51,794 nt of DNA from NCBI GenBank assembly GCA_018396615.1, contig JAGTQT010000006.1, positions 1 to 51,794 on the forward strand. The letters run 5' to 3'. Each line of letters begins with the position of its first letter. Position 1 is the first letter of the stretch. Shown here in pieces: positions 39,743 through 48,587 of this stretch. The DNA comes from Candidatus Bathyarchaeota archaeon (lineage in GTDB: Archaea; Thermoproteota; Bathyarchaeia; Bathyarchaeales; Bathycorpusculaceae). The translations under genes were made by a program, and so were the position numbers. The notes below the pieces were generated by a model. The model was not told the origin of the DNA, made no database searches, and saw nothing but the letters and a program-made list of their open reading frames with translations.

Positions 39743-41116
39743 ATGCTTTCACCAATGCTGCAGATAAAACCTGAAGACATCAACACACATGAAAAAAGAG
39801 GCAAGTACACCATAAGCGTCATAGATGATGGACTAACAGGGATCTTCCATGCCTACTTTTTCGCTGAAGCAGGATTCAAGGTATTTTTCATAGAGCTTGA
39901 ACAGACGCTAGTTGATCGGATAATGAAGGGAGCCATTTTTTTTCCAGAGCCAAATATTGAAAAAAAAGTGAAAAACCATATTCGATCTTCATACATCACC
40001 GTCACTCATGACGTTAAAAATGCAGTTTCACAAAGCGACGTTATCATCATCACAACACCAGTAAAAATTGATGAGAAAAAAAGACCTGACTACACACAAA
40101 TCAAAAACCTGTGCAAACAAATAGGCACATACTTACAGAAGGGTGCGCTCGTCATTATCGCAACAACTGTAGGAATAAGCTTAACAGATGAAGTAATCAA
40201 AAAAATCATCGAAGATACATCAGGGTTCAAGGTTGGAAGCGACATAGGCTTGGCGTACAGCCCCTACACCATTCCACTTAGTGCAACCCCGATGGAAACA
40301 CAACCGCGCATAGTTGCTGCAGACGATGAACTCAGTCTCAGCGCATCAGCTACCATCCTTGAAGCGATTATGCCTAAGAATCTTAGAAAAGTGAAGTACA
40401 TCAAAACTGCAGAGGTTGCATTGCTTTTTAAAGCCGCTCAAGGAAACGTGGAATCCGCGCTTAACAATGAGCTTGCAGCGTTCTGCGAAAAGGCCAAAGT
40501 AGACTTTCTGGAAGCAAGCGAAATCGTAAATCTGCTTCACTACAGTAAACTTGCGGTTCCAACATTTTCCGGCATAGAAAACTGGAAAGAAACAAGCATG
40601 CTTCTTGAAGACTCCGAAAACCTCGGCATCCCGCTTAGAATTACTAGAGCTAGTCAAAGCATAAATGAAGAACTCGTACGCCGCATAGTCAACTTGGTAA
40701 AGGACGCGTTACACAGCAGCAACAAAACAATGCGAAGAGCAAGAGTCACGTTGCTCGGGCTCTCTCCAACTCCGGACAAAAAAATTAGCCCAAGTAAGAA
40801 AGTAAACGAGCTCATCAAGACCATGGAAAAAAGAGGAATAAGACTAAGCATCTACGATCCCTACTTCACAAAAGACGAACTTGCCGACTTCCAGAAACAT
40901 GTCAAAAAAACACTAAACGAAGCTTTAGAAGGCGCTGACTGCATAATAATAATAACCGCACACACGCAATTCCGGCGCCTTGATCTAAAAAAACTGAAAA
41001 TCTTAATGCGCACACCAGCCACAATAGTTGACCTGCAGGCAGTGTTTGACCCCCGCAAAGTTGAAAAAGAAGGCTTTATATATCGCGGCTTAGGTCGCGG
41101 AGTCTGGACACGATGA
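39743..41116 (+). CDS. UDP-sugar dehydrogenase-like protein lacking the catalytic residues
   Basis: 457 aa. The order of domains is that of UDP-glucose/UDP-ManNAc dehydrogenases: an NAD domain (KYTISVIDDGLTGIFHAYFFAEAGFKV, DVIIITTPVKIDEKKRPD, LVIIATTV), a central helical domain (AEVALLFKAAQGNVESALNNELAAFCEKAKVDFLEA) and a C-terminal UDP domain (VTLLGLSPTPDKKISPSKKVNELI, LSIYDPYF, DCIIIITAHTQF). However, the G-x-G-x-x-G loop reads VIDDGLTG, the catalytic lysine and asparagine of the central helix are L and A, and the GGHC motif with the catalytic cysteine is absent near residues 265-295. It overlaps the next gene by ATGA. It is probably inactive as an oxidoreductase or works in another way. 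Confidence 0.75.
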   Translation: MLSPMLQIKPEDINTHEKRGKYTISVIDDGLTGIFHAYFFAEAGFKVFFIELEQTLVDRIMKGAIFFPEPNIEKKVKNHIRSSYITVTHDVKNAVSQSDVIIITTPVKIDEKKRPDYTQIKNLCKQIGTYLQKGALVIIATTVGISLTDEVIKKIIEDTSGFKVGSDIGLAYSPYTIPLSATPMETQPRIVAADDELSLSASATILEAIMPKNLRKVKYIKTAEVALLFKAAQGNVESALNNELAAFCEKAKVDFLEASEIVNLLHYSKLAVPTFSGIENWKETSMLLEDSENLGIPLRITRASQSINEELVRRIVNLVKDALHSSNKTMRRARVTLLGLSPTPDKKISPSKKVNELIKTMEKRGIRLSIYDPYFTKDELADFQKHVKKTLNEALEGADCIIIITAHTQFRRLDLKKLKILMRTPATIVDLQAVFDPRKVEKEGFIYRGLGRGVWTR

Positions 41117-42060
41117 AAAAACTCGGCGTAGCCGTCATCGGCACAGGTTTCTGGGGCAAAAATCACGCAAGAGTCTACAAAGAGCTAGAAGAAACAGAGC
41201 TCCTCGCTGTTTGCGACATCGATGCTGGAAGAGCAAAAGCAGTGGCTCAGCAATTTGGAGTCAAACATTATTCAAAGCCGTCACAAATGCTGAAAAACAA
41301 AGAAATCGATGCTGTCAGCATATGCACTTGGTCAACAGTTCTTGCAAAAGAAGCTCTGAGAGCACTAGACGCTGGAAAACACGTTTTAGTCGAAAAACCA
41401 ATGGCAGCAAACACGAAACAAGCAGAAAAACTCGTACAAATAGCGGAAAAAGAGAGACTTCACCTCTCTGTAGGTTTTTTGATGAGGTTCATTCCTGGAT
41501 TACAGCACATAAAGGGCGCAGCAGCCAAAAAAACTATAGGCGAACTCGTGTGCGCCACTGCAAAAAGAGTTTCCCAATGGCCTGAAAGAATAGGAGATGT
41601 CGGCGTAGTAAAAGACACCGCTATTCACGACATAGATGTCGTCGCATATCTTTTCAGCGAAGAACCAGTTGCAATTTACGCAAAAACTGGCAACATGATG
41701 AATCGCAAGTTTGAGGATTACGCACAGATAATGCTCACTTTTGAAGAAGGAAAAACCGCGTTTATTGAATCAAACTGGCTTACTCCATACAAAACCAGAA
41801 CCCTCGAGGTTACTGGAAGCGCAGCGATAATGAAGCTGGATTACATTACACAAGAGTTGACCGTTGAAACTGAAAAAGAAACGGTTCAGCCAAGATACCC
41901 TATAAAGGAGCCATTGAAACTTGAACTACAGCACTTCGCTAACTGCATCCTCAAAAAAGAAAAACCGCTGATAACCGGAACAGACGGCGTAAAAGCTCTA
42001 AGAATAGCAGAGGCAGCTCTAAGATCTTCAGTAACAGGCAAAGCTATAAAGCTTAAATGA
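41113..42060 (+). CDS. Gfo/Idh/MocA family oxidoreductase, nucleotide-sugar type
   Basis: 315 aa. An N-terminal Rossmann domain with VAVIGTGFWGKNHARVY near 5-21, ELLAVCDIDAGRAKAVAQQFG, and the catalytic-lysine motif HVLVEKPMAAN near 92. The C-terminal half is the typical alpha/beta substrate domain with TAIHDIDVVAYLF (H near 175). Relatives in archaeal glycan clusters include UDP-GlcNAc 3-dehydrogenase, the first step to 3-amino sugars. The start ATG overlaps the stop of the preceding gene, so the two are co-expressed and may interact. It is the last gene of the nucleotide-sugar operon. Confidence 0.88.
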   Translation: MKKLGVAVIGTGFWGKNHARVYKELEETELLAVCDIDAGRAKAVAQQFGVKHYSKPSQMLKNKEIDAVSICTWSTVLAKEALRALDAGKHVLVEKPMAANTKQAEKLVQIAEKERLHLSVGFLMRFIPGLQHIKGAAAKKTIGELVCATAKRVSQWPERIGDVGVVKDTAIHDIDVVAYLFSEEPVAIYAKTGNMMNRKFEDYAQIMLTFEEGKTAFIESNWLTPYKTRTLEVTGSAAIMKLDYITQELTVETEKETVQPRYPIKEPLKLELQHFANCILKKEKPLITGTDGVKALRIAEAALRSSVTGKAIKLK

Positions 42061-42064
42061 AAAA

Positions 42065-42352
42065 TCATTTGCTCTGTTTACCCTTACCCAGACAGAATGG
42101 CTTGCCCTCGAAAAGTATTTTTTCAGGAACTTTTTCTTTCCATTTTTCCAGAAAAGGCAAATCCTCTTTTTCTTTCCGCAGCTCATCCGGCAGCATCTCA
42201 GGTATCGCTTCCCTTATAGGATACCATCTTAGACATTTTGGGCAGACAATTAGCCCTTCCTCAATTTCATCCCTTTCGCCAAAAACATGCAGTTCGAGCG
42301 GATGAGACTTGTCAATCGGGCAAGCCAATATGCCCATAAGCTTCTTTTTCAC
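42065..42352 (-). CDS. trm112: Trm112-family methyltransferase activator
   Basis: About 95 aa from a GTG at 42352; an ATG at 42388 would add twelve residues and an ATG at 42337 would remove five. The pattern KKKLMGILACPIDKSHPLELHVF, then EGLIVCPKCLRWYPIREAIPEMLPDELR is Trm112 with the zinc cysteines CPIDK and CPKC and the I-P-x-M-L motif. In archaea and eukaryotes it activates tRNA and release-factor methyltransferases (Trm9, Trm11, Mtq2). The Trm5 gene lies directly upstream on the same strand with a small gap; Trm5 itself does not usually need Trm112. Confidence 0.88.
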   Translation of the reverse strand: MKKKLMGILACPIDKSHPLELHVFGERDEIEEGLIVCPKCLRWYPIREAIPEMLPDELRKEKEDLPFLEKWKEKVPEKILFEGKPFCLGKGKQSK

Positions 42353-42392
42353 CTTCCAGCCACCACATAACCGATAGCCAAACACCATCTTA

Positions 42393-43256
42393 TTAAACTT
42401 TAAGATTCGGTTTAATTGCTACATCTAAAACCACTTGATACCAGTTTGGACCAGTTGACCTAACAACACGCCCAGAAGAAAAATGGAAACGAGCTCCAAT
42501 GTCACGAAGCCGCTCAGCAACTTTCCGCTCTACCTTTGCTACTGGGCTCTCATCTTTACCACAGTGCACAAAATCGTAGTAGTGTATCCATCCACCCCTT
42601 TCTTTAAGAGACAGCAATGCATACGGCAAGTAATCCAAAGCCTTTTCAGGCAGAGGCATCAAAACTCGATCTGCCACATGTTTCAATCTTGTTTCAATTA
42701 CTTCTTTTGAGTCACCACGAATGGAAATCACTTTTCCAAAAAGTCCATTCATACTTACGTTACTTTGCATGTACTGGACCGCAACGGGGTTAACATCAAT
42801 TGAGTAAATCTTTTCCACGCCTGAGTGCTTACCAATCACTATTGAAAAGCAGCCCACACCGGCAAACATGTTCACCACAATCTCACCGTCTTTAACCTGT
42901 CTTGCAATACGCATCCTTTCGTAGTGAAGCCTAGGTGAAAAGTAGCATTTTTCAATATCAACCTGAAAAACGCAACCATATTCCCTGTGAAAGGTCACTG
43001 TCTTTTCGATACCGGCAACATATTTTAGCCTTCGAAGGCGAAACTCCCCATGAACAGCGCCTGACTGGGCAAGCACGGTTTTGACATTTTTATGGATCTT
43101 CATAATTGCTTCGGCAATTTCCAGAGAGTAGTTTACCGTTTTTTCTGTGAGGCGCACTATGGCAATATCGCCTATTACGTCATAAGAATCATAGATACCT
43201 TTCAAATTTTCCGCTGAAATCTTGGCTGAAAGCGCTTGCCGCAAGCCCCTTGCCAT
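42393..43256 (-). CDS. trm5: tRNA (guanine-37 N1)-methyltransferase, Trm5 class
   Basis: 287 aa. An N-terminal small domain (DSYDVIGDIAIVRLTEKTVNYSLEIAEAIMKI) leads to FRLRRLKYVAGIEKTVTFHREYGCVFQVDIEKCYFSPRLHYERMRIA, and then a class I SAM fold: IVVNMFAGVGCFSIVIGKHS, YSIDVNPVAVQYMQSNV, GDSKEVI, and VLMPLPEKALDYLPYALLSL. The F-x-P-R-L-x-x-E-R-x-R motif is common to Trm5 and Taw2. It methylates N1 of G37; a later step toward wyosine is run by Taw1, present at 49834-50796. Trm5a, b, c and Taw2 groups cannot be separated here. ATG start. Confidence 0.85.
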   Translation of the reverse strand: MARGLRQALSAKISAENLKGIYDSYDVIGDIAIVRLTEKTVNYSLEIAEAIMKIHKNVKTVLAQSGAVHGEFRLRRLKYVAGIEKTVTFHREYGCVFQVDIEKCYFSPRLHYERMRIARQVKDGEIVVNMFAGVGCFSIVIGKHSGVEKIYSIDVNPVAVQYMQSNVSMNGLFGKVISIRGDSKEVIETRLKHVADRVLMPLPEKALDYLPYALLSLKERGGWIHYYDFVHCGKDESPVAKVERKVAERLRDIGARFHFSSGRVVRSTGPNWYQVVLDVAIKPNLKV

Positions 43257-43336
43257 GTACCTCCGCTCGCTCAGGATACCTTGTTATGTCAGAAAACCTT
43301 TTAAAGTCAGGCATTCTCCTCCTACGGGGAAGACCT

Positions 43337-43501
43337 ATGGAGAAACTATCTGGAATCGTCTATGAATGTGTTAGATGCGGAGCGAAAGTTCCTTCTGACG
43401 AGTTGGAGCTTCGAGGTGGAGAGATTAAGTGTATTGTCTGCGGCTACAGAATTCTGAAAAAAGTAAAGCCTCCAGTTGTTAAGCGGCTTCAGGCTAAATA
43501 G
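43337..43501 (+). CDS. rpoP: DNA-directed RNA polymerase subunit P (Rpo12)
   Basis: 54 aa from the ATG at 43337. A zinc ribbon YECVRCGAKVPSDELELRGGEIKCIVCGYRILKKVKPPVVKRLQAK with the C-x-x-C pairs and the conserved GYRILxKxxPPxVKR ending. It is the small RNA polymerase subunit found in all archaea. The longer reading from 43250 is rejected because it would pass through the promoter (TATA-like CCTTTTAAAG near 43296). It diverges from trm5. Confidence 0.95.
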   Translation: MEKLSGIVYECVRCGAKVPSDELELRGGEIKCIVCGYRILKKVKPPVVKRLQAK

Positions 43502-43543
43502 AAAAAATTAGGCATCTGGTGAACGCGGTTCGTAATGGCGTGG

Positions 43544-43840
43544 CTAGAAGATTTCCTTTTCGCCGATTTTCCGTAAAGCTCTTCCTCGGAGTTTTATTGT
43601 TGAACCGATTACTTGTTCTGGTTCTTTTTCAACGGTTTTTCTTTTTATTGTTTCTCCGCAGATTCCTCTGGGCAGTAGCCTTCGTTTTAAGCATAAAGCA
43701 TAGGTACAGTTTGCTACGTTGCAAGATTCCTCAGTCCATCGGCACCAGACATCTTCTCGACGGTAGACTGCTGCGTTTTTTGCGCACTTAAAGGATTGAC
43801 ATGTGGGAGAGCATGTTTTTGTTTGAGCCAACATACGCAC
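43544..43840 (-). CDS. Cysteine-rich small protein of unknown function
   Basis: 98 aa from a GTG (or ATG at 43834). Ten cysteines, most in pairs and spaced CSPTCQSFKCAKNAAVYR, then VWCRWTEESCNVANCTYALCLKRRLLPRGICG, suggest two metal sites or clusters. The C-terminus KRKTVEKEPEQVIGSTIKLRGRALRKIGEKEIF is basic. I do not recognise the family. A spurious frame is unlikely given this cysteine pattern. It lies between rpoP and the large surface protein, converging with rpoP across 42 bases. Confidence 0.65.
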   Translation of the reverse strand: MRMLAQTKTCSPTCQSFKCAKNAAVYRREDVWCRWTEESCNVANCTYALCLKRRLLPRGICGETIKRKTVEKEPEQVIGSTIKLRGRALRKIGEKEIF

Positions 43841-43915
43841 GTCCTACGAGCTCATTTGTTTAAAACTTCGTTTTGCTTCCCTAGGAATATTTTCCACGCG
43901 ATTCGATTTAAGCTT

Positions 43916-46030
43916 TTATGCGTCAGACTCTTTATTTTGGCTCTCTTTTTCAAGCTTAACGTGCTTTCTTCGCCTATAGATTTCTATTGCAAGAATCACC
44001 AACAATGATACAACAATAAGGAGTACTACGGCTAGGTGACTTGTCTCGACCAGAAAGCCCATCAGCACTATGTATTTGTCTATTTTAAACTGAAACTCCA
44101 CTGAATTGCCCTTTATGGATTGCTCGTTAATGGTAAAGGTGTTTTGAGTGTTTACCTCTGTGTGCCCAGCAAGACGCACGCTAATCTGAACAGTGTCTCC
44201 AGAGACATTATCAAACACAGCTGACCCATTAGCCAGAGTCAAGTGCGAAAACTGTGCTAGGCTCTTCAAGCGTATTGTTACGTTAACGTTTGAGATAGGT
44301 TGACCAAAGTAGTCAACGATCTTCACATGTATAGCGAAGCCGTATAGAGGACAGTTTATGGTCAGGTTGCGATTCTGGAAAATCTCCACTGTGGTTTCAT
44401 GGAGCTCTATTCCATCGGAGCCATAAACCCTGAGGCTATAGCTTCCAAAGGTACAGTTAAGAACAACCTTGCCCTGCGCATCAGTGGTTCCCTCATTTGA
44501 TAATCCGCCGACAAGGTCTCTAACCCTAACTCGCGCATTAACTACGGGTTGCCCGCTTACGCCTGTAACGTTAGCTTGCAATTTCAGCACAGGACAAGTA
44601 ATTGTGACGTTAAACCATGGAATCGCTGAACCATTTACAAGCAGCGTCGGGATCGTCGTGACATTAAATGATCGGCCATAGCGGGAAGCATTCAGAACAT
44701 ATGGTTTAGTAACATTTGGCAGCAGAGACCGCTCGATAACTGTGCCATTGATATCAGTAGGCACCAGCGTTTTGTTATCAGGCTTGAAGTATATTGAAAC
44801 ATCGGGAATGCGCACCAACGCTTCATTAACAACTAGCACCTTAAGATTAGTCAGTTTGCAGGTAAACTCTGTTGACGTGTCTTCAGCAACATTCACCCAT
44901 CCCGAGTCAACCTTAGCATTTTTGAAATAGGCTTCATAAGTGTAGTTGCCAATCTCAAGAAGGGTAGAACAGAAACCGCTGGAATCACTAGTCACGTTAA
45001 GCAAAGAGACACCGCGCTCAAAAAGACGGACAGCCACGCCTGAGACAAGATCCTGGGCAAGGTTTCTAGTAGTCATGTTTACATTAAACCCTGGAACTGT
45101 GAATGCTTGAGCGTCAACAGGGGTTTTTTTAGTCTTGTTAACTGTTGAGACGGAAGTGATATTAAGGTTGTAGGTGCCGATTGACGCATTAAAGGGGACA
45201 GCCCAGGTGGTGTGAACTATTCCGCCTTCGCCGGCAGTTACGTTCACTGAGTAAACAAGCTTTGAACCTAAAGTAATTCGTACCGCCACATTTTCTGTCT
45301 GGTTATAACCAGCTGCTTTGATGTCCACATTCTGAAAACGGTGATATTGAGTAAAGTTAGTCAGCCCTACAGAAAAGGTATCCGTAGCCAGCGTCTTGTT
45401 AAAAGCAACGGTGTAAGTGCCTATGAAGTTCGTATTTGCTGTCCCAGTGAAACTTGCTGGATACAGTGTTGTCAGGTTCAATGCTGTTCCAGTATTTGTT
45501 GTGTTGGAAAGTTTCACAAGTGCAAAATAGGTTTGATTTGCCGGAGTCTTCACCGTAATGTTCGCAACATAAACCGTGTTCGCCACACCACCAGTCAAGT
45601 TTACGTTCACTTCTACTGAATCACTTTGCTGCAGCTGTCTAGGGGCTTCTGGAGCTTTTACCTTAAGATAATAAGTGCTCTGTATGTACAACCACGTGGT
45701 AGCGTTAATATTTGCTAAGATATCACGCAAAATCAAAGTGTAGTTTCCACGTGGAACAGGCGGAACAATGAACGTTACGCTAACGTTATTCTGCGTCGCG
45801 GTTGTTTCATTAACCAGCCGTTCTCCAAACCAGACTTGACAAGCACCGTTAGTAGTGTTTATAGTGCCGCCAATCTGTGCCTTAACGCCAACGCGGGCAT
45901 AGTGGTCTATAGGAGAGACAAAAGTGATCGCTACATCTGCGGCTTTAACATGGAGAAAAAGCATGCTAGAACACGTTAACGCCATTATTAACGCGCATAT
46001 AAGAATGAATGAACACCCTTTTTGTCTCAA
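43916..46030 (-). CDS. Large secreted surface protein with Ig-like and CarboxypepD-reg domains, C-terminal anchor
   Basis: 704 aa from a TTG. Residues 1-30 are a signal peptide (FILICALIMALTCSSMLFLHVKA). The N-terminal half is a chain of immunoglobulin-like beta domains with many N-x-T/S sites (VAITFVSPIDHYARVGVKAQIGG, VSVTFIVPPVPRGNYTLIL). The later half has repeats of the CarboxypepD-reg kind (GVSGQPVVNARVRVRDLVGG, YFGQPISNVNVTIRLKSLA). A membrane segment (LAVVLLIVVSLLVILAIEIY) and the basic tail RRRKHVKLEK close the chain. It is probably N-glycosylated outside the cell. The nucleotide-sugar operon at 37-42 kb could provide the glycan precursors. Confidence 0.8.
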   Translation of the reverse strand: MRQKGCSFILICALIMALTCSSMLFLHVKAADVAITFVSPIDHYARVGVKAQIGGTINTTNGACQVWFGERLVNETTATQNNVSVTFIVPPVPRGNYTLILRDILANINATTWLYIQSTYYLKVKAPEAPRQLQQSDSVEVNVNLTGGVANTVYVANITVKTPANQTYFALVKLSNTTNTGTALNLTTLYPASFTGTANTNFIGTYTVAFNKTLATDTFSVGLTNFTQYHRFQNVDIKAAGYNQTENVAVRITLGSKLVYSVNVTAGEGGIVHTTWAVPFNASIGTYNLNITSVSTVNKTKKTPVDAQAFTVPGFNVNMTTRNLAQDLVSGVAVRLFERGVSLLNVTSDSSGFCSTLLEIGNYTYEAYFKNAKVDSGWVNVAEDTSTEFTCKLTNLKVLVVNEALVRIPDVSIYFKPDNKTLVPTDINGTVIERSLLPNVTKPYVLNASRYGRSFNVTTIPTLLVNGSAIPWFNVTITCPVLKLQANVTGVSGQPVVNARVRVRDLVGGLSNEGTTDAQGKVVLNCTFGSYSLRVYGSDGIELHETTVEIFQNRNLTINCPLYGFAIHVKIVDYFGQPISNVNVTIRLKSLAQFSHLTLANGSAVFDNVSGDTVQISVRLAGHTEVNTQNTFTINEQSIKGNSVEFQFKIDKYIVLMGFLVETSHLAVVLLIVVSLLVILAIEIYRRRKHVKLEKESQNKESDA

Positions 46031-46251
46031 ATCAGCTCGACTCCCTACAGATTTTCATGATAGTGTAACATCTACTGCTAAGGGAGCATTTTAAACTTTA
46101 CCATTCCACATTTGTTTTCCATCTCCAGTTTTGACCTTGGAGCATCAAAAACAGAAAGGAACCTCTGAACACCCATTTCTTTGAAAACATGAAAAAGAAA
46201 AACAAACCAGCGTCAGTTGCCCCATGCTAACCAAAAAGATTTATCACTGTA

Positions 46252-47352
46252 TTAGAAAGGTTCAGACAAACCGATCTGTTTACCTATGGATTGCAGATCA
46301 GCAGCTACTTTAGCATTTAACGGAACCCCATGCTTTGCCAAGTATTCAGATTTTTCAAACTCTTTTTCGCCATGAATATATATGCGGTCAGCACCAGCGG
46401 CTTTTGGAGAATTTTTTAGACGCTGAATCAAGTCGTCCATGTCATGTTTGAACTCCTCTTTTGAACGAAAAGCGTCGATGCGTATTGCACCAAAAAAATG
46501 CCCCAAGCCAGAGGGCAAAGGCTTTCCTTCAGAATTTTTCGGGTAAACTTTGTTAGCATACAAAGCGCCTGGCAACACTGCGCTGAAGATTTCTACTGCT
46601 AGGGCTAGACCATAGCCTTTATGTCCACCTGACTCTTCTAGCGAGCCGCCTAGTGGAAGTAAGCCACCACCTGCTCTCTTTATTATGTTTTGGAGGACTC
46701 TTGTGGGATTGGTTGTTGCTATGCCGTTTTCGTCTGTAGCCCATGATGGAGGAATTTCTTTTTCTAGCCTAGCGTAGACTTCGAGTTTTCCACGTGTTAC
46801 TGTAGCAGTGGACATGTCTAGGACGAATGGGCGTTCTTTTCCGGCTGGTATTGCGATTGCGATGGGGTTTGTGCCTAATATGGCGTCTTTGGCGAAGGTT
46901 GGTACCACGAGGACTTCGGAGTTGGTGGTGCATATGCCTATCATGTCTTCTGCTAGAGCCATCATTGCGTAGAACCCTGCGATGCCGAAGTGGTTGGAGT
47001 TTTTAACTCCGACAAAGCCGAGGAAGTGTTCACACGCTTTTGACATGGCGAGTTTCATTGCGTTGAAGGATACAGGTTGCCCTAGCCCAGCGTCAGCGTC
47101 GATCGTTGCGGTAGATGGGGTTTCGTGGATTATTCTTGGTTTCGCTTTGGGGCGCATCATGCCATTCTGTATACCGTTCACATAGCGGCTCAGCCTTGCC
47201 ACGCCATGAGAGTCTATTCCTCGAAGATCTGCCTCAACTAGTACTCGCGCTGTTATTTCTGCGTCCTCATGCGGCACTTCCAGTCTTTCTAAAACTTCCG
47301 TACAGAACGCTCTTAACTTTTCCGCAGAAACGTATAAATCGCCTTGTTCCAT
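46252..47352 (-). CDS. Ldh-family NAD(P)-dependent 2-hydroxyacid dehydrogenase (malate/L-lactate type)
   Basis: 366 aa from the ATG at 47352, behind AAAGGTGATAAGGAT; upstream starts would run into the LhgO stop. The family (YlbC/malate, L-lactate, sulfolactate and ureidoglycolate dehydrogenases) is shown by RGIDSHGVARLSRYVNGIQNG near 45-65, DADAGLGQPVSFNAMKLAM, GVKNSNHFGIAGFYAMMAL with the catalytic H near 120, GTNPIAIAIPAGKERPFVLDMSTATVTRGKLEVYARL and GGHKGYGLALAVEIFSAVL. NAD(P)H reduces a 2-oxoacid or the reverse. The LhgO gene ends eight bases upstream on the same strand, so the two enzymes are co-expressed. Substrate not fixed. Confidence 0.87.
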   Translation of the reverse strand: MEQGDLYVSAEKLRAFCTEVLERLEVPHEDAEITARVLVEADLRGIDSHGVARLSRYVNGIQNGMMRPKAKPRIIHETPSTATIDADAGLGQPVSFNAMKLAMSKACEHFLGFVGVKNSNHFGIAGFYAMMALAEDMIGICTTNSEVLVVPTFAKDAILGTNPIAIAIPAGKERPFVLDMSTATVTRGKLEVYARLEKEIPPSWATDENGIATTNPTRVLQNIIKRAGGGLLPLGGSLEESGGHKGYGLALAVEIFSAVLPGALYANKVYPKNSEGKPLPSGLGHFFGAIRIDAFRSKEEFKHDMDDLIQRLKNSPKAAGADRIYIHGEKEFEKSEYLAKHGVPLNAKVAADLQSIGKQIGLSEPF

Positions 47353-47359
47353 ATCCTTA

Positions 47360-48475
47360 TCACCTTTTAACCTCATTTTCGTAAAGTTCAGACACATACT
47401 CAGCTATTGCCGGTGCTGCTGTTAAACCTGGAGACTCTATCCCAATAAGATTGATGAAGCCAAAAAAGCCTCGATCATGCTCATGTCTTATGGCAAAGTC
47501 CTTAAAGTTATCATTTGGTCCCTGAAGTTTGGGTCTTATTCCAGAGGAGTCAGCTTGGATTCTTGAATCACGTACGCTGGGCAAGAATCTTGCTACATCT
47601 TCTAGGAACTCTTTTTCACTTGACTCAACCTCGTAGGTGATCTTGTTTACGTAGTAGGCATTGGGGCCGAGTCTAATAGAGCCGTCGAGATCTGGGGTTA
47701 GGTGAATTCCAAGTCCTGCGCCTTTGGGAACGGGATAGACAAGCATTTTTACTGGGGGTTTTCCGAGTAGTCGGAAATAGTCTCCTTTGCAAAGGTGTAG
47801 TCTATAACCGAGCTTGTCCACGTCTAGTCCAACCATTTCAGCCACTTTGTCTGCGTAGAGGCCAGCACAGTTGATAATTGTCTTGGCTGTGACTGAGAAT
47901 TTTTCGCCGACGCTGGTTCCGCCGATTTCGTAGCCGTCAGTCGTTTTTCTGATGCTTGTAACTTCTGTTTCCATTGCAAAAACAGCGCCGTTTCTGCGAG
48001 CTTTCTGATAAAAATGGTTCATCAGTTCGTCGGGTTCTACGATTCCTGTTGATGGCGTGTATAACGCTTTTTCAACGTTTACGTTGGGTTCTAGTTTCTT
48101 AACTTCTTCTCTGTCAAGGTATTTTGCGCCTTCGACGCCGTTGTCTTGTCCCATCCGCATTAGTTTTTCCAGCTCTTCTATTTCGTCTTCTTCAATGGCT
48201 ACGGTTAGTTTCCCCAGTTTTTTATATGGGATTCCATGTTTTTCGCATATTTCATATGTTTTCTGGTTTCCTTTGACGCATAGAATCGCTTTTAGGCTGT
48301 TTTTGGGATAGTGGATGCCTGAGTGGAGAACTCCGCTGTTATGGCTGCTGGTTTCCTGTCCGAACTTCTTGTTTTTCTCGAAAACATAGACGTCTTTGTT
48401 CCCTTCGGAAATCTTGGCAGCGATCGCTAAGCCTACTACGCCAGCGCCTATTACTGCTATATTTAGGGTTTCCAC
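47360..48475 (-). CDS. FAD-dependent L-2-hydroxyglutarate oxidase-like protein (LhgO)
   Basis: 371 aa, ATG start. The FAD Rossmann motif IAVIGAGVVGLAIAAKISEG is at 6-25, VYVFEKNKKFGQETSSHNSGVLHSGIHYPKNSLKA with the SSxNSxVxHxGIxY motif of LhgO, and GVEGAKYLDREEVKKLEPNV. The FAD closing part has IINCAGLYADKVAEMVG and GIHLTPDLDGSIRLGPNAYYV. LhgO oxidises L-2-hydroxyglutarate to 2-oxoglutarate; related enzymes act on other hydroxyacids. Upstream of the Ldh-family gene with an eight-base gap, and divergent from the SHMT paralogue across 112 bases. Confidence 0.87.
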   Translation of the reverse strand: METLNIAVIGAGVVGLAIAAKISEGNKDVYVFEKNKKFGQETSSHNSGVLHSGIHYPKNSLKAILCVKGNQKTYEICEKHGIPYKKLGKLTVAIEEDEIEELEKLMRMGQDNGVEGAKYLDREEVKKLEPNVNVEKALYTPSTGIVEPDELMNHFYQKARRNGAVFAMETEVTSIRKTTDGYEIGGTSVGEKFSVTAKTIINCAGLYADKVAEMVGLDVDKLGYRLHLCKGDYFRLLGKPPVKMLVYPVPKGAGLGIHLTPDLDGSIRLGPNAYYVNKITYEVESSEKEFLEDVARFLPSVRDSRIQADSSGIRPKLQGPNDNFKDFAIRHEHDRGFFGFINLIGIESPGLTAAPAIAEYVSELYENEVKR

Positions 48476-48587
48476 GAAGAGCCATGAGAGGGGAAATTGC
48501 TAATAAATTTTCGGAGAAAACGCGTGAAACGGTTGATAGAAACGAATGTTTCAAATACTTTGGGAGTATTGAAAAGCATCTGGAGAG

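Noticed and set aside
46031..46251. Small coding region between the surface protein and the Ldh gene
   Set aside because: The short frames have no ribosome site and no protein-like composition; nothing is recognised in these 221 bases.
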